A program made the translations under genes and the position numbers. Shown here in pieces: positions 37,751-46,443 of a stretch of 64,000 bases of DNA (the stretch's first letter is position 1; every line of letters starts with the position of its first letter). The stretch comes from Propionivibrio dicarboxylicus. Its GTDB lineage: Bacteria > Pseudomonadota > Gammaproteobacteria > Burkholderiales > Rhodocyclaceae. Below the pieces are notes generated by a model. It was not told where the DNA came from. It made no database searches and was given only the letters and a program-made list of their open reading frames with translations. Location: positions 1 through 64,000 of the forward strand of contig CAMDMZ010000003.1 of the NCBI GenBank assembly GCA_945902805.1, in the 5' to 3' direction.

Positions 37751-37921
37751 CAATGATATAGAGAATATCCGCTCAATGCAGCAAGCTGAGCTGAGACACA
37801 ACGACGCTCTACCGCTGCGCAACTGCGCACGCACTTCCCTCTCCTCCAAAAATCAGTCAAGGAGTCACCAGGGGATTGTGTTGCTGATTATTTGCCCACA
37901 CTGTGCCGTCAGTGTGCCAGT

Positions 37922-37959
37922 AAGCAAAAAGCCAACCCCGAAGGATTGGCTTTTTGCTT
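37922..37959. terminator. Bidirectional Rho-independent terminator
   Basis: Fourteen-base arms AAGCAAAAAGCCAA and TTGGCTTTTTGCTT around a CCCCGAAGGA loop region, with A and T runs at both sides so it can work in either direction. It sits just past the 3' end of the tRNA-Thr fragment on the minus strand, so it is probably the original tRNA terminator. Confidence 0.8.
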
Positions 37960-37966
37960 GAATCTA

Positions 37967-38012
<46 letters not shown>

Positions 38013-38192
38013 AATAAAGCCACGGCCAAACAAACACCAATAAATTCAAATAAATCCCTATAAATTACAACCTATTATAGGAAGCATACAGCAAATCCGC
38101 TTGCCTCAACTATCCCCAATATTTCTCATTAACCCTCCACTTCGGGGAGCCTATAAGGAGCCTTATGGGACTTTCCTCGGTAAAATGCTGGG

Positions 38193-39656
38193 ATGGCCAA
38201 GCGCATGTCACCCAGAACCAAGCACGTTACAAAGCTGACGATGGCTATTGCCGCTGCCGCTAAGCCGCCCGAATCTGGTGATTACATTATACGGTCGATA
38301 GATCATCGCATGCTCGGCTTGGGTTTGCGAGTGTATGCGTCCGGCGCGAAGACTTGGATTGCGCAAAAAAAGATCGGAAAGGACCCTGTTCGGGTGGCAC
38401 TTGGACCGTTCCCCGGTATCACGATGGAAAGAGCGATTGCACTTGCAAAGGACAAGCTGTTTGAGTTTGTTCAAGGGAAAAACCCCATCGAGGAAAAAAG
38501 GAGCCGGAAGGTTGCCACTGAACTTGCGCATGCAAAGCGAACCGTTACCGTTGCACTGGCATTTCAGGAGTATCAAATTGCCAAGATGCCAGAGAGCGCA
38601 AAAAGAACGGTCGAGGACAGGGAAGCCGCAAAGAAGCGATTGGAATCAGGTTTTATATGGACTACCCCTATTTTGGATTTGAGCGCCGCTGCGCTTGTAA
38701 CTGAGTATAAAAGGCTTGTGGCAGCTGGAAAAAAAGGATCTTCAGGTGGAAAAACGCAAGCCGGGTTAACGTTTAGTTGGCTTCGCGCAGCCATAAATCA
38801 TGCCTTAACTATTCGCGAATGGGTAGTCGCCAACCCGTTCCAAAAGTTCAACATACTTCAGCCTGACTGGTCAAACGTAGAAGCAAGAATTCGGACAGTC
38901 GCAGGTACAGAGGCACAGCTGAAAAAGTGGTGGAAAGCAGTTGAACAACTCCGTTTGAAGACATCTGGACACTCAAAGGACTCGGTTACTATTGCCGACT
39001 ACCTCATCCTCTCATTGCTTTTTGGTGGGCGCCGGACGGAACTACTGTCCCTACCATGGTCAAGCGTGGACTTCGACGATGGAACCGTGACATTTACCGA
39101 CACAAAAAACAATCGTATTCACATCATTCCTTTTGGATCGTTCGCGCGATCTATTCTCGAACGCCGTCATACTGAAAACAAAAAAGTTCGTTCAGATTAC
39201 GTTTTTAATGCAACTCGACCAAGTAAGGATGGTTGCCTCTATCACGTCAAGGAACCAAAGAGGGCGATAGCAACTGTTGTGAAGACTTCTGGCGTCCCAT
39301 TTTCTCCTCACGACCTCAGACGAACATTCGGGACGCTTTTCGAGGAATCAGGGAAAGTGTCCGCACTGACTGTTGATAGAGCACTGAATCATTCCCCGTC
39401 TTCAACCGCATCAAAACACTACATACACCAGCGCCTGTCGCGATTACGCCCCCTTTACCAAGATCTTGAAGACAGAATCCTTGTCGAGGTAGGAGTCAAC
39501 AAACCCGAGCCAGAATCATCAGAAAAGGGAACGGTGATCCGCATCCACAAAGAACGGGAGCAGTTTATTGCCTCAATCGAATCGAAAGATGGAAAGCTGG
39601 AAGCGGTTGGTGCAACGGCAAAGGAAGCACGCCTTCTCCTACAGTCAATGATATGA
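38193..39656 (+). CDS. int: Tyrosine-type integrase with DUF4102-like N-terminus
   Basis: A 487-residue tyrosine recombinase of the tRNA-island type. N-terminal arm-binding domain resembling DUF4102 (YIIRSIDHRMLGLGLRVYASGAKTWIAQ). Catalytic residues: Arg in GGRRTELL, Lys in the following beta region, HxxR in SPHDLRRTF, His in LNHSPSS and Tyr in KHYIHQRL. A C-terminal extension follows (about residues 430–487). It lies 180 bp from the tRNA-Thr att site and should catalyse integration and excision. Codon use is less GC-rich than its neighbours, in keeping with foreign origin. Confidence 0.93.
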   Translation: MAKRMSPRTKHVTKLTMAIAAAAKPPESGDYIIRSIDHRMLGLGLRVYASGAKTWIAQKKIGKDPVRVALGPFPGITMERAIALAKDKLFEFVQGKNPIEEKRSRKVATELAHAKRTVTVALAFQEYQIAKMPESAKRTVEDREAAKKRLESGFIWTTPILDLSAAALVTEYKRLVAAGKKGSSGGKTQAGLTFSWLRAAINHALTIREWVVANPFQKFNILQPDWSNVEARIRTVAGTEAQLKKWWKAVEQLRLKTSGHSKDSVTIADYLILSLLFGGRRTELLSLPWSSVDFDDGTVTFTDTKNNRIHIIPFGSFARSILERRHTENKKVRSDYVFNATRPSKDGCLYHVKEPKRAIATVVKTSGVPFSPHDLRRTFGTLFEESGKVSALTVDRALNHSPSSTASKHYIHQRLSRLRPLYQDLEDRILVEVGVNKPEPESSEKGTVIRIHKEREQFIASIESKDGKLEAVGATAKEARLLLQSMI

Positions 39657-39767
39657 AGGCGCATGCATCGGTTGTATCGTTCATGCTGGTTCCTCGATTA
39701 CTATAACGTACATACAGTCGCCAATTTCATCATGAGCTCTGGGCTGAAATCCAGAGAGCTTGTGAAC

Positions 39768-40439
39768 ATGAAGAACACATCGTCTCTCGACGCCGCGCGT
39801 CCCGATGCCGATTTTTGGGAATCCGTTTTCCGCAGGATCGGCCACAAACTTTCTGATCCCGTTTGTGTTCGCGACATCCTGGACAAACAGGAGCGCGAAC
39901 GGGTGTTGCTGGGCCAGGTGGATTTGGGTAACCGCGCTCACTTCCTCCAGATTTCGTTCAGCGTCCATCGCGTTTGGTGCATCGGCTCAACCGTTCGCCA
40001 TACACCGCGCGCTGACGGCTTGCCCCGGAATGAAACACACGCGCTGATGGAGTGGGAATCGGCCAGAACCTTGCGAGGCATCGTCGACGACCCGTTGCAT
40101 GGCAAGCGCGACACCGTGCCGTGCATCTCCCGACGGACCATCCTTCCGCAACACATGCTCGACGCGGGAACACATCCCGTGGAACCCAAGAACATCCGGC
40201 ATGTTTTGGAGCGCCGCGGCTACGGCATCGGCGACACGATCGACCTGGATGGCCTTGACGCCGTCGGGATGTTGCGAGTTTTCGACCACCTGATGAGACA
40301 TGACGCCGCCCCGTGGGACGCCCTGGCGATGCGACGGGCGTTCAGGCACGCGATCGAGATGCGTGATCGGGTGCGCGCGTGTTTTTCGCGTTCGCTTGAG
40401 TTATGGGACGGGGAACCGATCAGGGAGCTGGGTTCATGA
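39768..40439 (+). CDS. Hypothetical protein
   Basis: An unrecognised 223-residue soluble protein from the ATG at 39768; the same frame is open back to 39663, so the start is uncertain. It is rich in Arg and His, with no signal peptide or membrane span. It follows the integrase on the same strand and overlaps the convergent metallophosphoesterase gene by 6 bp. No motif that assigns a function is visible. Confidence 0.55.
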   Translation: MKNTSSLDAARPDADFWESVFRRIGHKLSDPVCVRDILDKQERERVLLGQVDLGNRAHFLQISFSVHRVWCIGSTVRHTPRADGLPRNETHALMEWESARTLRGIVDDPLHGKRDTVPCISRRTILPQHMLDAGTHPVEPKNIRHVLERRGYGIGDTIDLDGLDAVGMLRVFDHLMRHDAAPWDALAMRRAFRHAIEMRDRVRACFSRSLELWDGEPIRELGS

Positions 40440-41237
40440 GCCGCAACGATCGCTGCGCGCGTGGTCCAGTTCGCCGGCTTTGACGATCACGCCGCTGTCG
40501 CTTGTAATCCCGCGCAAGCCCACCCCGTAAGCTTCGAAGCCCAGCTTGCAGGCTGAATAATCCAACCGGTCGTGGTGGTGGCCGTGAAAAAGCGATTTCA
40601 CCCCCATGTTTTGTGCCAGAAGATCGATGGCTTCAAAACCATGGGGATGGCATGACGGGGCTTCATGCACAACCAGGATGTCCGCCTGCTGATCCCACAA
40701 CGCCTCGTAGGTGTCCCAGAAAATTGACGACTTGTGACGCAGTTCCTTGCCATAACGGATTTCATCGATCATGGCCGCGTTGGCGCCAGGCGTGTGTTCC
40801 CAGTGACGCAACGACGCTTCACGTGCTTCGCGCTTGCGCAACCGGATCGGGCGCTTGTCTTCGATTTTCTGGCAATACTCTGCGTAGCTCTGGAATTTTG
40901 GCGCTTCGGGTGGATACCAGATCTCGCTCCGAAAAATTCCCCCGAGGCCGGCGATTCTCTTGCCGTCGATCTCGACGACCTTGCCGTGGAAGTTCAGGTG
41001 CATCGCCGATTCGAGGTGGTCCCAAGCCTTGCGTTTGTCACTGTCATGATTGCCAAAGATGAAGCGCACATCAACGTCCACTTTGAGCAACGATTCGATC
41101 TCACAAAGGAGTGGGCGCTTGTCGGCCTCGATGTCACCCAAAAGAATGACGGCATCGGGACGTGGCGAGGCATGCACCAGTTGATGCAGGTGTCGAAAAT
41201 CTCCATGAATATCGCCGCAAAAATAGATCATGGTCAA
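40434..41237 (-). CDS. Calcineurin-like metallophosphoesterase
   Basis: A 267-residue dinuclear-metal phosphoesterase. All five blocks are present: DIHGD near residue 9, LGDIEA, GNHD, VVHEAPS and HGHHHD. No signal peptide, so it is cytoplasmic. The substrate could be a nucleotide, nucleic acid or phosphoprotein. Last gene of a six-gene operon; its start overlaps the previous stop as ATGA. A conserved insert (SEIWYPPEAPKFQSYAEYCQK) between the GNHD and HEAPS blocks may shape the substrate pocket. Confidence 0.85.
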   Translation of the reverse strand: MTMIYFCGDIHGDFRHLHQLVHASPRPDAVILLGDIEADKRPLLCEIESLLKVDVDVRFIFGNHDSDKRKAWDHLESAMHLNFHGKVVEIDGKRIAGLGGIFRSEIWYPPEAPKFQSYAEYCQKIEDKRPIRLRKREAREASLRHWEHTPGANAAMIDEIRYGKELRHKSSIFWDTYEALWDQQADILVVHEAPSCHPHGFEAIDLLAQNMGVKSLFHGHHHDRLDYSACKLGFEAYGVGLRGITSDSGVIVKAGELDHARSDRCGS

Positions 41238-41872
41238 TCCAACATCGGTTCGCCAAAATCAAGGCCGACGGTCAAGCCCGATGGGGTCGTCTTGCGCATC
41301 GTCGCACGGCGGTCTTCGAGATGTTTGATGAGGCGGTGAAGCCCGACATCGTCACCAGGGACAAGGGGATGACGCTGAAAGGCTTCCACGGCGCGCAAGC
41401 GCATGAGAACGTCGTAGGAGTGCATGGCGCTTCGTTCCAGCATGTTCGGATGATCGGCAAACACGTGCTGGAAAAGAACCAGGGAATCCTCACCTTCGAA
41501 AATTTCCGCTTGTGCAAACATCGCGCGATCGACCGGCTTAAAGGCCTTGCTCCGTTCTTGCGGCGCCGTTTCAGGTTTTTCGAAATACTCCACCACCGCC
41601 ATGGTGGTCCTGGCGGCGCCGTACATTCCACCGCCATCAAAATGCTCACTGGTGATCAACGCGCACCAGAGAAAATGCCGGTTCCCGTTGCCCCACGGAA
41701 TTTTGGCAAAACAAACACCCTCAACGAGGTCATCGAGGGCCAGCTGCTCCGCGCGCTTTGCGGCCTCCGTTTTCATCCGCTCGATGCTTTCGGGCGTGCC
41801 AAGGTGCCGTACCGCATTGTTGATGCGTTGGGATTCGGAAAGGTGGCGATCAAAGGAAAGGGTGGTTGCCAT
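41234..41872 (-). CDS. Hypothetical protein of the AAA+/ArdB operon
   Basis: Unrecognised 212-residue soluble protein. The ATG at 41872 (MATTLSFDRHLSESQRI), 7 bp after the ardB stop, is chosen over a longer in-frame reading that would run through ardB in another frame. Helical N-terminus and a mixed core (CFAKIPWGNGNRHFLWCALI). Co-translated with the metallophosphoesterase. No known motif. Confidence 0.65.
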   Translation of the reverse strand: MATTLSFDRHLSESQRINNAVRHLGTPESIERMKTEAAKRAEQLALDDLVEGVCFAKIPWGNGNRHFLWCALITSEHFDGGGMYGAARTTMAVVEYFEKPETAPQERSKAFKPVDRAMFAQAEIFEGEDSLVLFQHVFADHPNMLERSAMHSYDVLMRLRAVEAFQRHPLVPGDDVGLHRLIKHLEDRRATMRKTTPSGLTVGLDFGEPMLD

Positions 41873-41879
41873 GATGTTG

Positions 41880-42293
41880 TCAATCGATGATTCGCAGAAT
41901 GTCGGCGGCGTTGGCGTGGTCCAAAGCGAAACCCCGCAAACGATGAAACGCTTCAGACACCGTTTCGGATAACGCCAGGTCGGAAGAAAATGATAAATTG
42001 CTGTAGGCGAACAGGCACACGGCGATGCCGAACGCTTCGCTGGACATGGTCGCGGTGTTTTGATTCGGGCTTTCCGCATGAAACCGGTTCGGTGCCCGCG
42101 GACACATGAAGAATCCGCCGTTGGACAGGGCGAAGAATTCCCAGCTTCCGCCACCGTAGTCTTCGGAGAGATCGCGTGCAAAGTCGAAGATCGCCGGTTC
42201 AATCTGGAACGGAAACCGGGAGCCAAACAGCGCCGCGGTAATTTCGACACGCTGGTGCTCCGGCACAACCGCGGATGTGATGATGTCGTTCAT
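41880..42293 (-). CDS. ArdB/KlcA-type antirestriction protein
   Basis: A 137-residue protein matching the ArdB/KlcA family: VVPEHQRVEITAALFG near the N-terminus, then FARDLSEDYGGGSWEFFALSNGGFFMCP, the family's most conserved block. ArdB proteins on mobile elements block type I restriction of incoming DNA by a route that does not mimic DNA. Here it sits in an operon with a Lon-like AAA+ ATPase and a metallophosphoesterase, on an island that also carries a type I restriction operon. Start overlaps the preceding stop as ATGA. Confidence 0.85.
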   Translation of the reverse strand: MNDIITSAVVPEHQRVEITAALFGSRFPFQIEPAIFDFARDLSEDYGGGSWEFFALSNGGFFMCPRAPNRFHAESPNQNTATMSSEAFGIAVCLFAYSNLSFSSDLALSETVSEAFHRLRGFALDHANAADILRIID

Positions 42294-42889
42294 ACCAATT
42301 TCGCTTTCGCCATGGCTTCCAGTTCAATCACCGCCAGGCACTCACGCATGTCCCTTAATTCGCTTTTTGACGGGATCCGATTGATCGTCGTTTCGCGGTG
42401 CAAGTGTTTGTACCAGGTCACGCGCAGGTCCCGCCATTGGAACATTCCTGGCGCACCAAGACCCCAACGCATAGCGCGCACAACAAACGCATGTGATTCG
42501 AACGCGGCGCCATCATTGGCAAACGGATCACCGAAGCCATGCTCATCCAGTGAAGCGCGAATCTCTTCAAGAATCCGAACAACCGACACCGGGCAAGGCA
42601 TTGAACCGGAATCCGTCGCGTCGGGGGGAACCTCCGCGCCGCCGGCGATGATGACCGGGCAAAACTCGTTGCGCCCTTTGGCCACGGACATTTCCATGGC
42701 GACGACGGACCTTTTCAAGTCGTCCAGCGACGGCCAGGAAATGGGGGAACAGCCTGGGTGCGATTGCTGGTATGCGTGGCAAGCGCGCTTTGCATCTTCC
42801 GCACCAACGACAACCGCGACGTGACCGTGGCCTTCTTTTGAAATTCCAAGGACCATGAAGACGTTCGAATCAGGAATTGTGATCGTCAC
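42290..42889 (-). CDS. Hypothetical protein of the AAA+/ArdB operon
   Basis: Unrecognised 199-residue protein from a GTG at 42889 that overlaps the upstream stop as GTGA (the longer ATG-started reading runs through the previous gene). Begins VTITIPDSNVFMVLGISKEGHGHVAVVVG, then mostly helical. Four or five cysteines without a metal-site pattern. No known motif. Confidence 0.65.
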   Translation of the reverse strand: MTITIPDSNVFMVLGISKEGHGHVAVVVGAEDAKRACHAYQQSHPGCSPISWPSLDDLKRSVVAMEMSVAKGRNEFCPVIIAGGAEVPPDATDSGSMPCPVSVVRILEEIRASLDEHGFGDPFANDGAAFESHAFVVRAMRWGLGAPGMFQWRDLRVTWYKHLHRETTINRIPSKSELRDMRECLAVIELEAMAKAKLV

Positions 42890-43185
42890 GCTTCTTCTCC
42901 TCCGGTGGAAACAAAAAGGCTCGTCAACCACATGTGATACAAATTTTCACTGACCGAGCGCAGCATTCCGTCGTCATCTCTGGCCGCCATAATCGCGGCG
43001 GGGTGATGCTCGTTTGCCCACGTGGTGAAAACATGCTGGGCGCCCATCGGCATACCCACAAGCTGCACCAGCCGGCTTTCGCCTTCGTCCCTGGGAAGCG
43101 TCCGTGGCATCCCCACAAGGATCAGCAACCAGCTCGCCATGTTCCTGCACGAGTTGTGAAAAGCCGCTTGATTTTCCAATTTCAT
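42886..43185 (-). CDS. Small hypothetical protein of the AAA+/ArdB operon
   Basis: A 99-residue protein. The ATG at 43185 (MKLENQAAFHNSC) is favoured because an AAGGGA site lies 5 bases upstream; ATGs at 43191 and farther are possible. Soluble, slightly acidic, with GMPMGAQHVFTTWANEHHPAAIMAARDD as its core. Unrecognised. Starts 15 bp after the AAA+ ATPase stop. Confidence 0.65.
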   Translation of the reverse strand: MKLENQAAFHNSCRNMASWLLILVGMPRTLPRDEGESRLVQLVGMPMGAQHVFTTWANEHHPAAIMAARDDDGMLRSVSENLYHMWLTSLFVSTGGEEA

Positions 43186-43199
43186 GGTCATCCCTTTCT

Positions 43200-44960
43200 T
43201 CAGGCACAAAAGCCGATGGAACGGCGTGGCGGTTCGTGGTCGGCGCTGGCCAGGTCGTCGATGGTGATACGGCGAAGTTCGCCGACGGGAGCAGGCCGCA
43301 AACTGGCGCGGCCCAGGGCGCTGGTGATGGCCTGGCGCATTGCACGCGGGGTCATCGCTTGCAATGTGGCCAGGACGTCGTCGCGAAGCGTCGGCTCGAA
43401 AAACACGCCGTAAGGCTCTTCCCGCATCATGGTCCTGTACATCGACGCGGCGATTTGACGCGACTGCTGGACGTCCAAGGAAATGTTGAAGGTCACGAGG
43501 CGCGAGCGAATCGGCTCAGAAATCGCACTCAAGTCGTTCGCGGTTGCGACCCAATTCACGCGCGAAGCGTCGAGGGGAACCGTCGACAGCCATTCGTCTT
43601 CGAAACTCCTGGCGGTTACCTGTTCCAGCAGCCCAAGCAAGGCGTTCTCACTCGAATACCTGGGGTCCCCGCCGCCTTTGTCGATCTCGTCGACAATCAG
43701 CATGGCGTTTGCATGGTCATTGTTCATCAGCGCGCCGGCAACGCGTCCGATTTTGCCGCCGCCCCACGTCGGGGAGGATCCGGCGAGGACAAAGCTGGCA
43801 CTCGTCGTGGCCATGGGGATGCACGTGCTGGACACACCCAGCGCTTCGGCCAGCGCGTGCGCGTAATGGGTCTTGCCGACGCCGGGCGGACCTGCCAGCA
43901 AGATGTTGCCGATGGCAACGGGGCCGTCATACAAGCGTGACAACGCTACGCAACGCTGCACGTGCCGGGTCACGTCGCGAAAATTCGGGTAGTCATTCAA
44001 CAACACGTTGAGTGCCGCCGGATCAGGCGCGGGGACAAGCCGGCGCGTCGGCCCGCGCTCACGCATCCTTTGCAACGCTGGCTGCAAGCGTGACCGGACC
44101 TCACCGTTCGCTTCACTCAACCGATCCAGCGCGTCACTCACATCGGACACCTTGAAGATGTCCATCGTCGGCCCCGCTGGCCTCAACGCTTTCGGTTTGC
44201 CCATGACAGGCTCTTCCTCTCCATCGGGTTCCGCGGTTCCCTCCAACAACGCGTCGACGGTCGTTGTTTCTCCCCCATTTTGCGGATACACCTCGTCAAG
44301 CTTGTCAGCCAGGCGCGCTGGGCCATGCAGCAGCATGTCGAACAGGCCCATGGGAACGCTCAAATGCGGCAGCAGTTGCGGCCGGTCGGCCATATGACGT
44401 GGGGTCGCGCGCTGTGGCGGTGTCGTTGCAAGCCAGGGATTTTTCCGCATTGTTTTCAAAAGCCCTCGTGGTCCGATTTTGAACAAAAGCTGGGCCAACA
44501 CCTTGGCTTGATCGCCATTGGGATCCTTGATCAGATCGCGCATGTCGGGGTGAATGAGATACACCTCATGGCACGTCCTCCGCAGCGAACGGACGATGAC
44601 GTACCAAACAATGCTGGATGACACGCGCCAGTGCGCGGCAACACCAGCCTGAGCGCGCCGGATGAACGCGCCCGATGGTTCATTGGGGCCTTGCGTGACC
44701 AGGAGCGCCATGGGACCGCGAATAACAACCGGGTCCTTGGGCGGAACCTCCTCCCCCGTGGTTTCCGGAAATAGATCATCCAGTTCCGGCTCCCAGCGTC
44801 CGGGCGTCTCTTCACCGCCGGTTCCTTCGCCCGTGAGGTCGGGCACCTCGCCGAGCGGCCCGTGCAGCATTTCGCGGATCTGCGCGATCATGTCTTTCCG
44901 CGGCAAGCTCGCAAATTCTTCGAGGCTTTCGTCAATGTCTTTGTCAGTCGGAAGCGTCAT
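43200..44960 (-). CDS. Lon-like AAA+ ATPase without protease domain
   Basis: A 586-residue ATPase. The N-terminal half (about 1–330) is unfamiliar and partly acidic. The C-terminal AAA+ module has Walker A GPPGVGKTHYA, Walker B MLIVDEIDKGG, sensor WVATANDLS and arginine-finger IRSRLV. Spacing and the ENALLGLLEQ segment after Walker B resemble the Lon protease ATPase domain, but there is no serine–lysine protease domain and the chain ends about 100 residues after the sensor. It is the first gene of a six-gene, mostly overlapping operon and is likely its motor. Strong AAAGGAAA site upstream. Confidence 0.8.
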   Translation of the reverse strand: MTLPTDKDIDESLEEFASLPRKDMIAQIREMLHGPLGEVPDLTGEGTGGEETPGRWEPELDDLFPETTGEEVPPKDPVVIRGPMALLVTQGPNEPSGAFIRRAQAGVAAHWRVSSSIVWYVIVRSLRRTCHEVYLIHPDMRDLIKDPNGDQAKVLAQLLFKIGPRGLLKTMRKNPWLATTPPQRATPRHMADRPQLLPHLSVPMGLFDMLLHGPARLADKLDEVYPQNGGETTTVDALLEGTAEPDGEEEPVMGKPKALRPAGPTMDIFKVSDVSDALDRLSEANGEVRSRLQPALQRMRERGPTRRLVPAPDPAALNVLLNDYPNFRDVTRHVQRCVALSRLYDGPVAIGNILLAGPPGVGKTHYAHALAEALGVSSTCIPMATTSASFVLAGSSPTWGGGKIGRVAGALMNNDHANAMLIVDEIDKGGGDPRYSSENALLGLLEQVTARSFEDEWLSTVPLDASRVNWVATANDLSAISEPIRSRLVTFNISLDVQQSRQIAASMYRTMMREEPYGVFFEPTLRDDVLATLQAMTPRAMRQAITSALGRASLRPAPVGELRRITIDDLASADHEPPRRSIGFCA

Positions 44961-45280
44961 GGTGCGTTTCCTTTCTTTTTCGATTTCATGAGGGTCCGAC
45001 GCACGCGCGCGACAAAACGCAACGCAAGCGCGGTGAATTTGTTTTGATTTGTGTGGGAGGCGCCCGGAAGCGCCAGATGATCAACGCAAGCCCCCGCCGT
45101 GCAGGAGCTTCTATCGCGCGTTGTTGCTACCAGGAACTGGTCATATCAACGCGGAGCGGATCACAATCAGAACACCCTCTGAACCGGTCAAGGAAGACCG
45201 GGAAAACAATGAATGGAACAACTTGGACAATGCCCGGAATGCAAGTGCTTGTCAATGATCAATGCACATCGCTATCTACT
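44961..45280. other. Intergenic region upstream of the AAA+ operon
   Basis: 320 bp. The first bases carry the ribosome-binding site and leader of the AAA+ gene. An ORF of 82 codons on the plus strand lacks a ribosome-binding site and family features and is not called. No hairpin or repeat stands out. Confidence 0.5.
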
Positions 45281-45514
45281 TTATCCGAATAGACCGAAGG
45301 TCCGCGCGAGACCGAGACCGTTTGCGATTGCAAACGAAATGTTAACAGCCAGACCACCGTGATCACCAACGCGAAGTGCAGTCAGTGCTGAAAATGAACA
45401 TCCAGCCAGCAGTGCCGAGAACGCAAATACGGGTACAACAGAGATGCCCAACAACAGAGCGCCGACCACTTTCATCACCGTCGATACACGATCGACAATT
45501 TCAACAATGGACAT
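45281..45514 (-). CDS. Small two-helix membrane protein
   Basis: A 77-residue protein with a short amphipathic start (MSIVEIVDRVSTVMK) and two hydrophobic stretches (VVGALLLGISVVPVFAFSALLAG and the GGLAVNISFAIANGLGLA region). A GGGGG-rich ribosome-binding site is 5–9 bases before the ATG. Unrecognised; its size and topology resemble small island membrane proteins such as holin-like or TA-related peptides, but nothing assigns it. Confidence 0.5.
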   Translation of the reverse strand: MSIVEIVDRVSTVMKVVGALLLGISVVPVFAFSALLAGCSFSALTALRVGDHGGLAVNISFAIANGLGLARTFGLFG

Positions 45515-45814
45515 GTTGTCCCCCTACTCTGAAACGCGGGTCCGTCCGACTCAACTAACCTGGAAAACCCCAAATCAGGAGAAATTCCAGAGGCAAGCAA
45601 CCGCCGGAGCTAGGATGAACAGGGGGAACGGAGAAAGCCCTGTCGTCGCTCAGGCGGCGACCAGGCGTATCAGACGCAGAGGTGCAAGGCCAAGAGGGGT
45701 GGCCATTTGTGGCGGAAGAGAAAGGGAACTCCAACTCATCAGCGCATTATGACATATGCTTGACTGATTGTCAAGAAGAAAGTGAGGAGGAATTTAGGAT
45801 TTCCTTCAAACCGA
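45515..45814. other. Intergenic region, no gene seen
   Basis: 300 bp. Contains the upstream region of the small membrane protein gene. No convincing ORF, RNA or repeat seen. Confidence 0.5.
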
Positions 45815-46255
45815 CTACGGTTCATACGGTACTTTCCCGTACAGCATTTCTTCGGGCAAAACTTCCATGCTGCTCTGAAAAGTACCCTGATCGGAATCAC
45901 GATCTGTACGCTCAAGCTCGAGTGCAAGCGCGCCAAAAAACCCAAGGCTTGCTTCGATTTTGCGGATTGTCCGCCAGTCATGCATTGGAGTATCAAGAAA
46001 CGCTTCGACGTCATCCACGAGCTTCAGACGCAGAACGTCCTTCAGGTCATCCCTTTCAAGGGGGTTTGCGAGACCTCCGCGCAAAATTCGCAAAGAGCCT
46101 TTTAGGTTGGGCTCGGGAAAATCCATGTACCACTGAGCAAACCTGCGAAATGCCTCATTTTTGATCTGCTCGTCGATGGTGCATTTGTACTTCTGCGCCA
46201 TGGACTGCGCCCTGCGAAATGTCAGATCGCCGAGAAGTATGGGTGATGTGCTCAT
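45815..46255 (-). CDS. Hypothetical protein
   Basis: Unrecognised 146-residue soluble protein from the ATG at 46255, preceded by GAAAGG. Begins MSTSPILLGDLTFRRAQSMAQKYKC and is mainly helical and charged. Upstream (46,256–46,443) is AT-rich, with a short duplicated TCAGTGT motif that may be a regulator site, and a GGGGCAT hairpin (46410–46429) without a T-run. Confidence 0.6.
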   Translation of the reverse strand: MSTSPILLGDLTFRRAQSMAQKYKCTIDEQIKNEAFRRFAQWYMDFPEPNLKGSLRILRGGLANPLERDDLKDVLRLKLVDDVEAFLDTPMHDWRTIRKIEASLGFFGALALELERTDRDSDQGTFQSSMEVLPEEMLYGKVPYEP

Positions 46256-46443
46256 GATGTCAGCCTTTCGAGGAGTTGATACACTGACTTTAACATCATG
46301 TAACACACTGATTCAAATGATTATTACGTAGATTGAAAATAATTCTTGTCAACAGCGGGTTGGGCAGATGCAGCAACATGTGCATGATTGAACGATAGGC
46401 AATCAACCTATGCCCCTTCCGTGGGGCATGTTCCTGCGCAGCC

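Noticed and set aside
37619..37849. 76-codon open frame on the minus strand upstream of the antitoxin
   Set aside because: It runs through the TA promoter and palindrome and has low-complexity AT-derived residues.
37790..37850. Sequence resembling a tRNA D-arm on the minus strand (GCGCAGCGGTAGAGC)
   Set aside because: No matching acceptor, anticodon or T-arm could be assembled around it.
41873..42268. Longer N-terminal reading of the 212-residue operon protein
   Set aside because: It would read through ardB in another frame; the ATG at 41872 just after the ardB stop fits the operon better.
45044..45292. 82-codon open frame on the plus strand
   Set aside because: No ribosome-binding site, no hydrophobic or motif pattern, composition unlike neighbours.
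46410..46429. GGGGCAT hairpin after the YgjP-like gene
   Set aside because: A 7-bp stem without a T-run on either strand; too weak to call a terminator.
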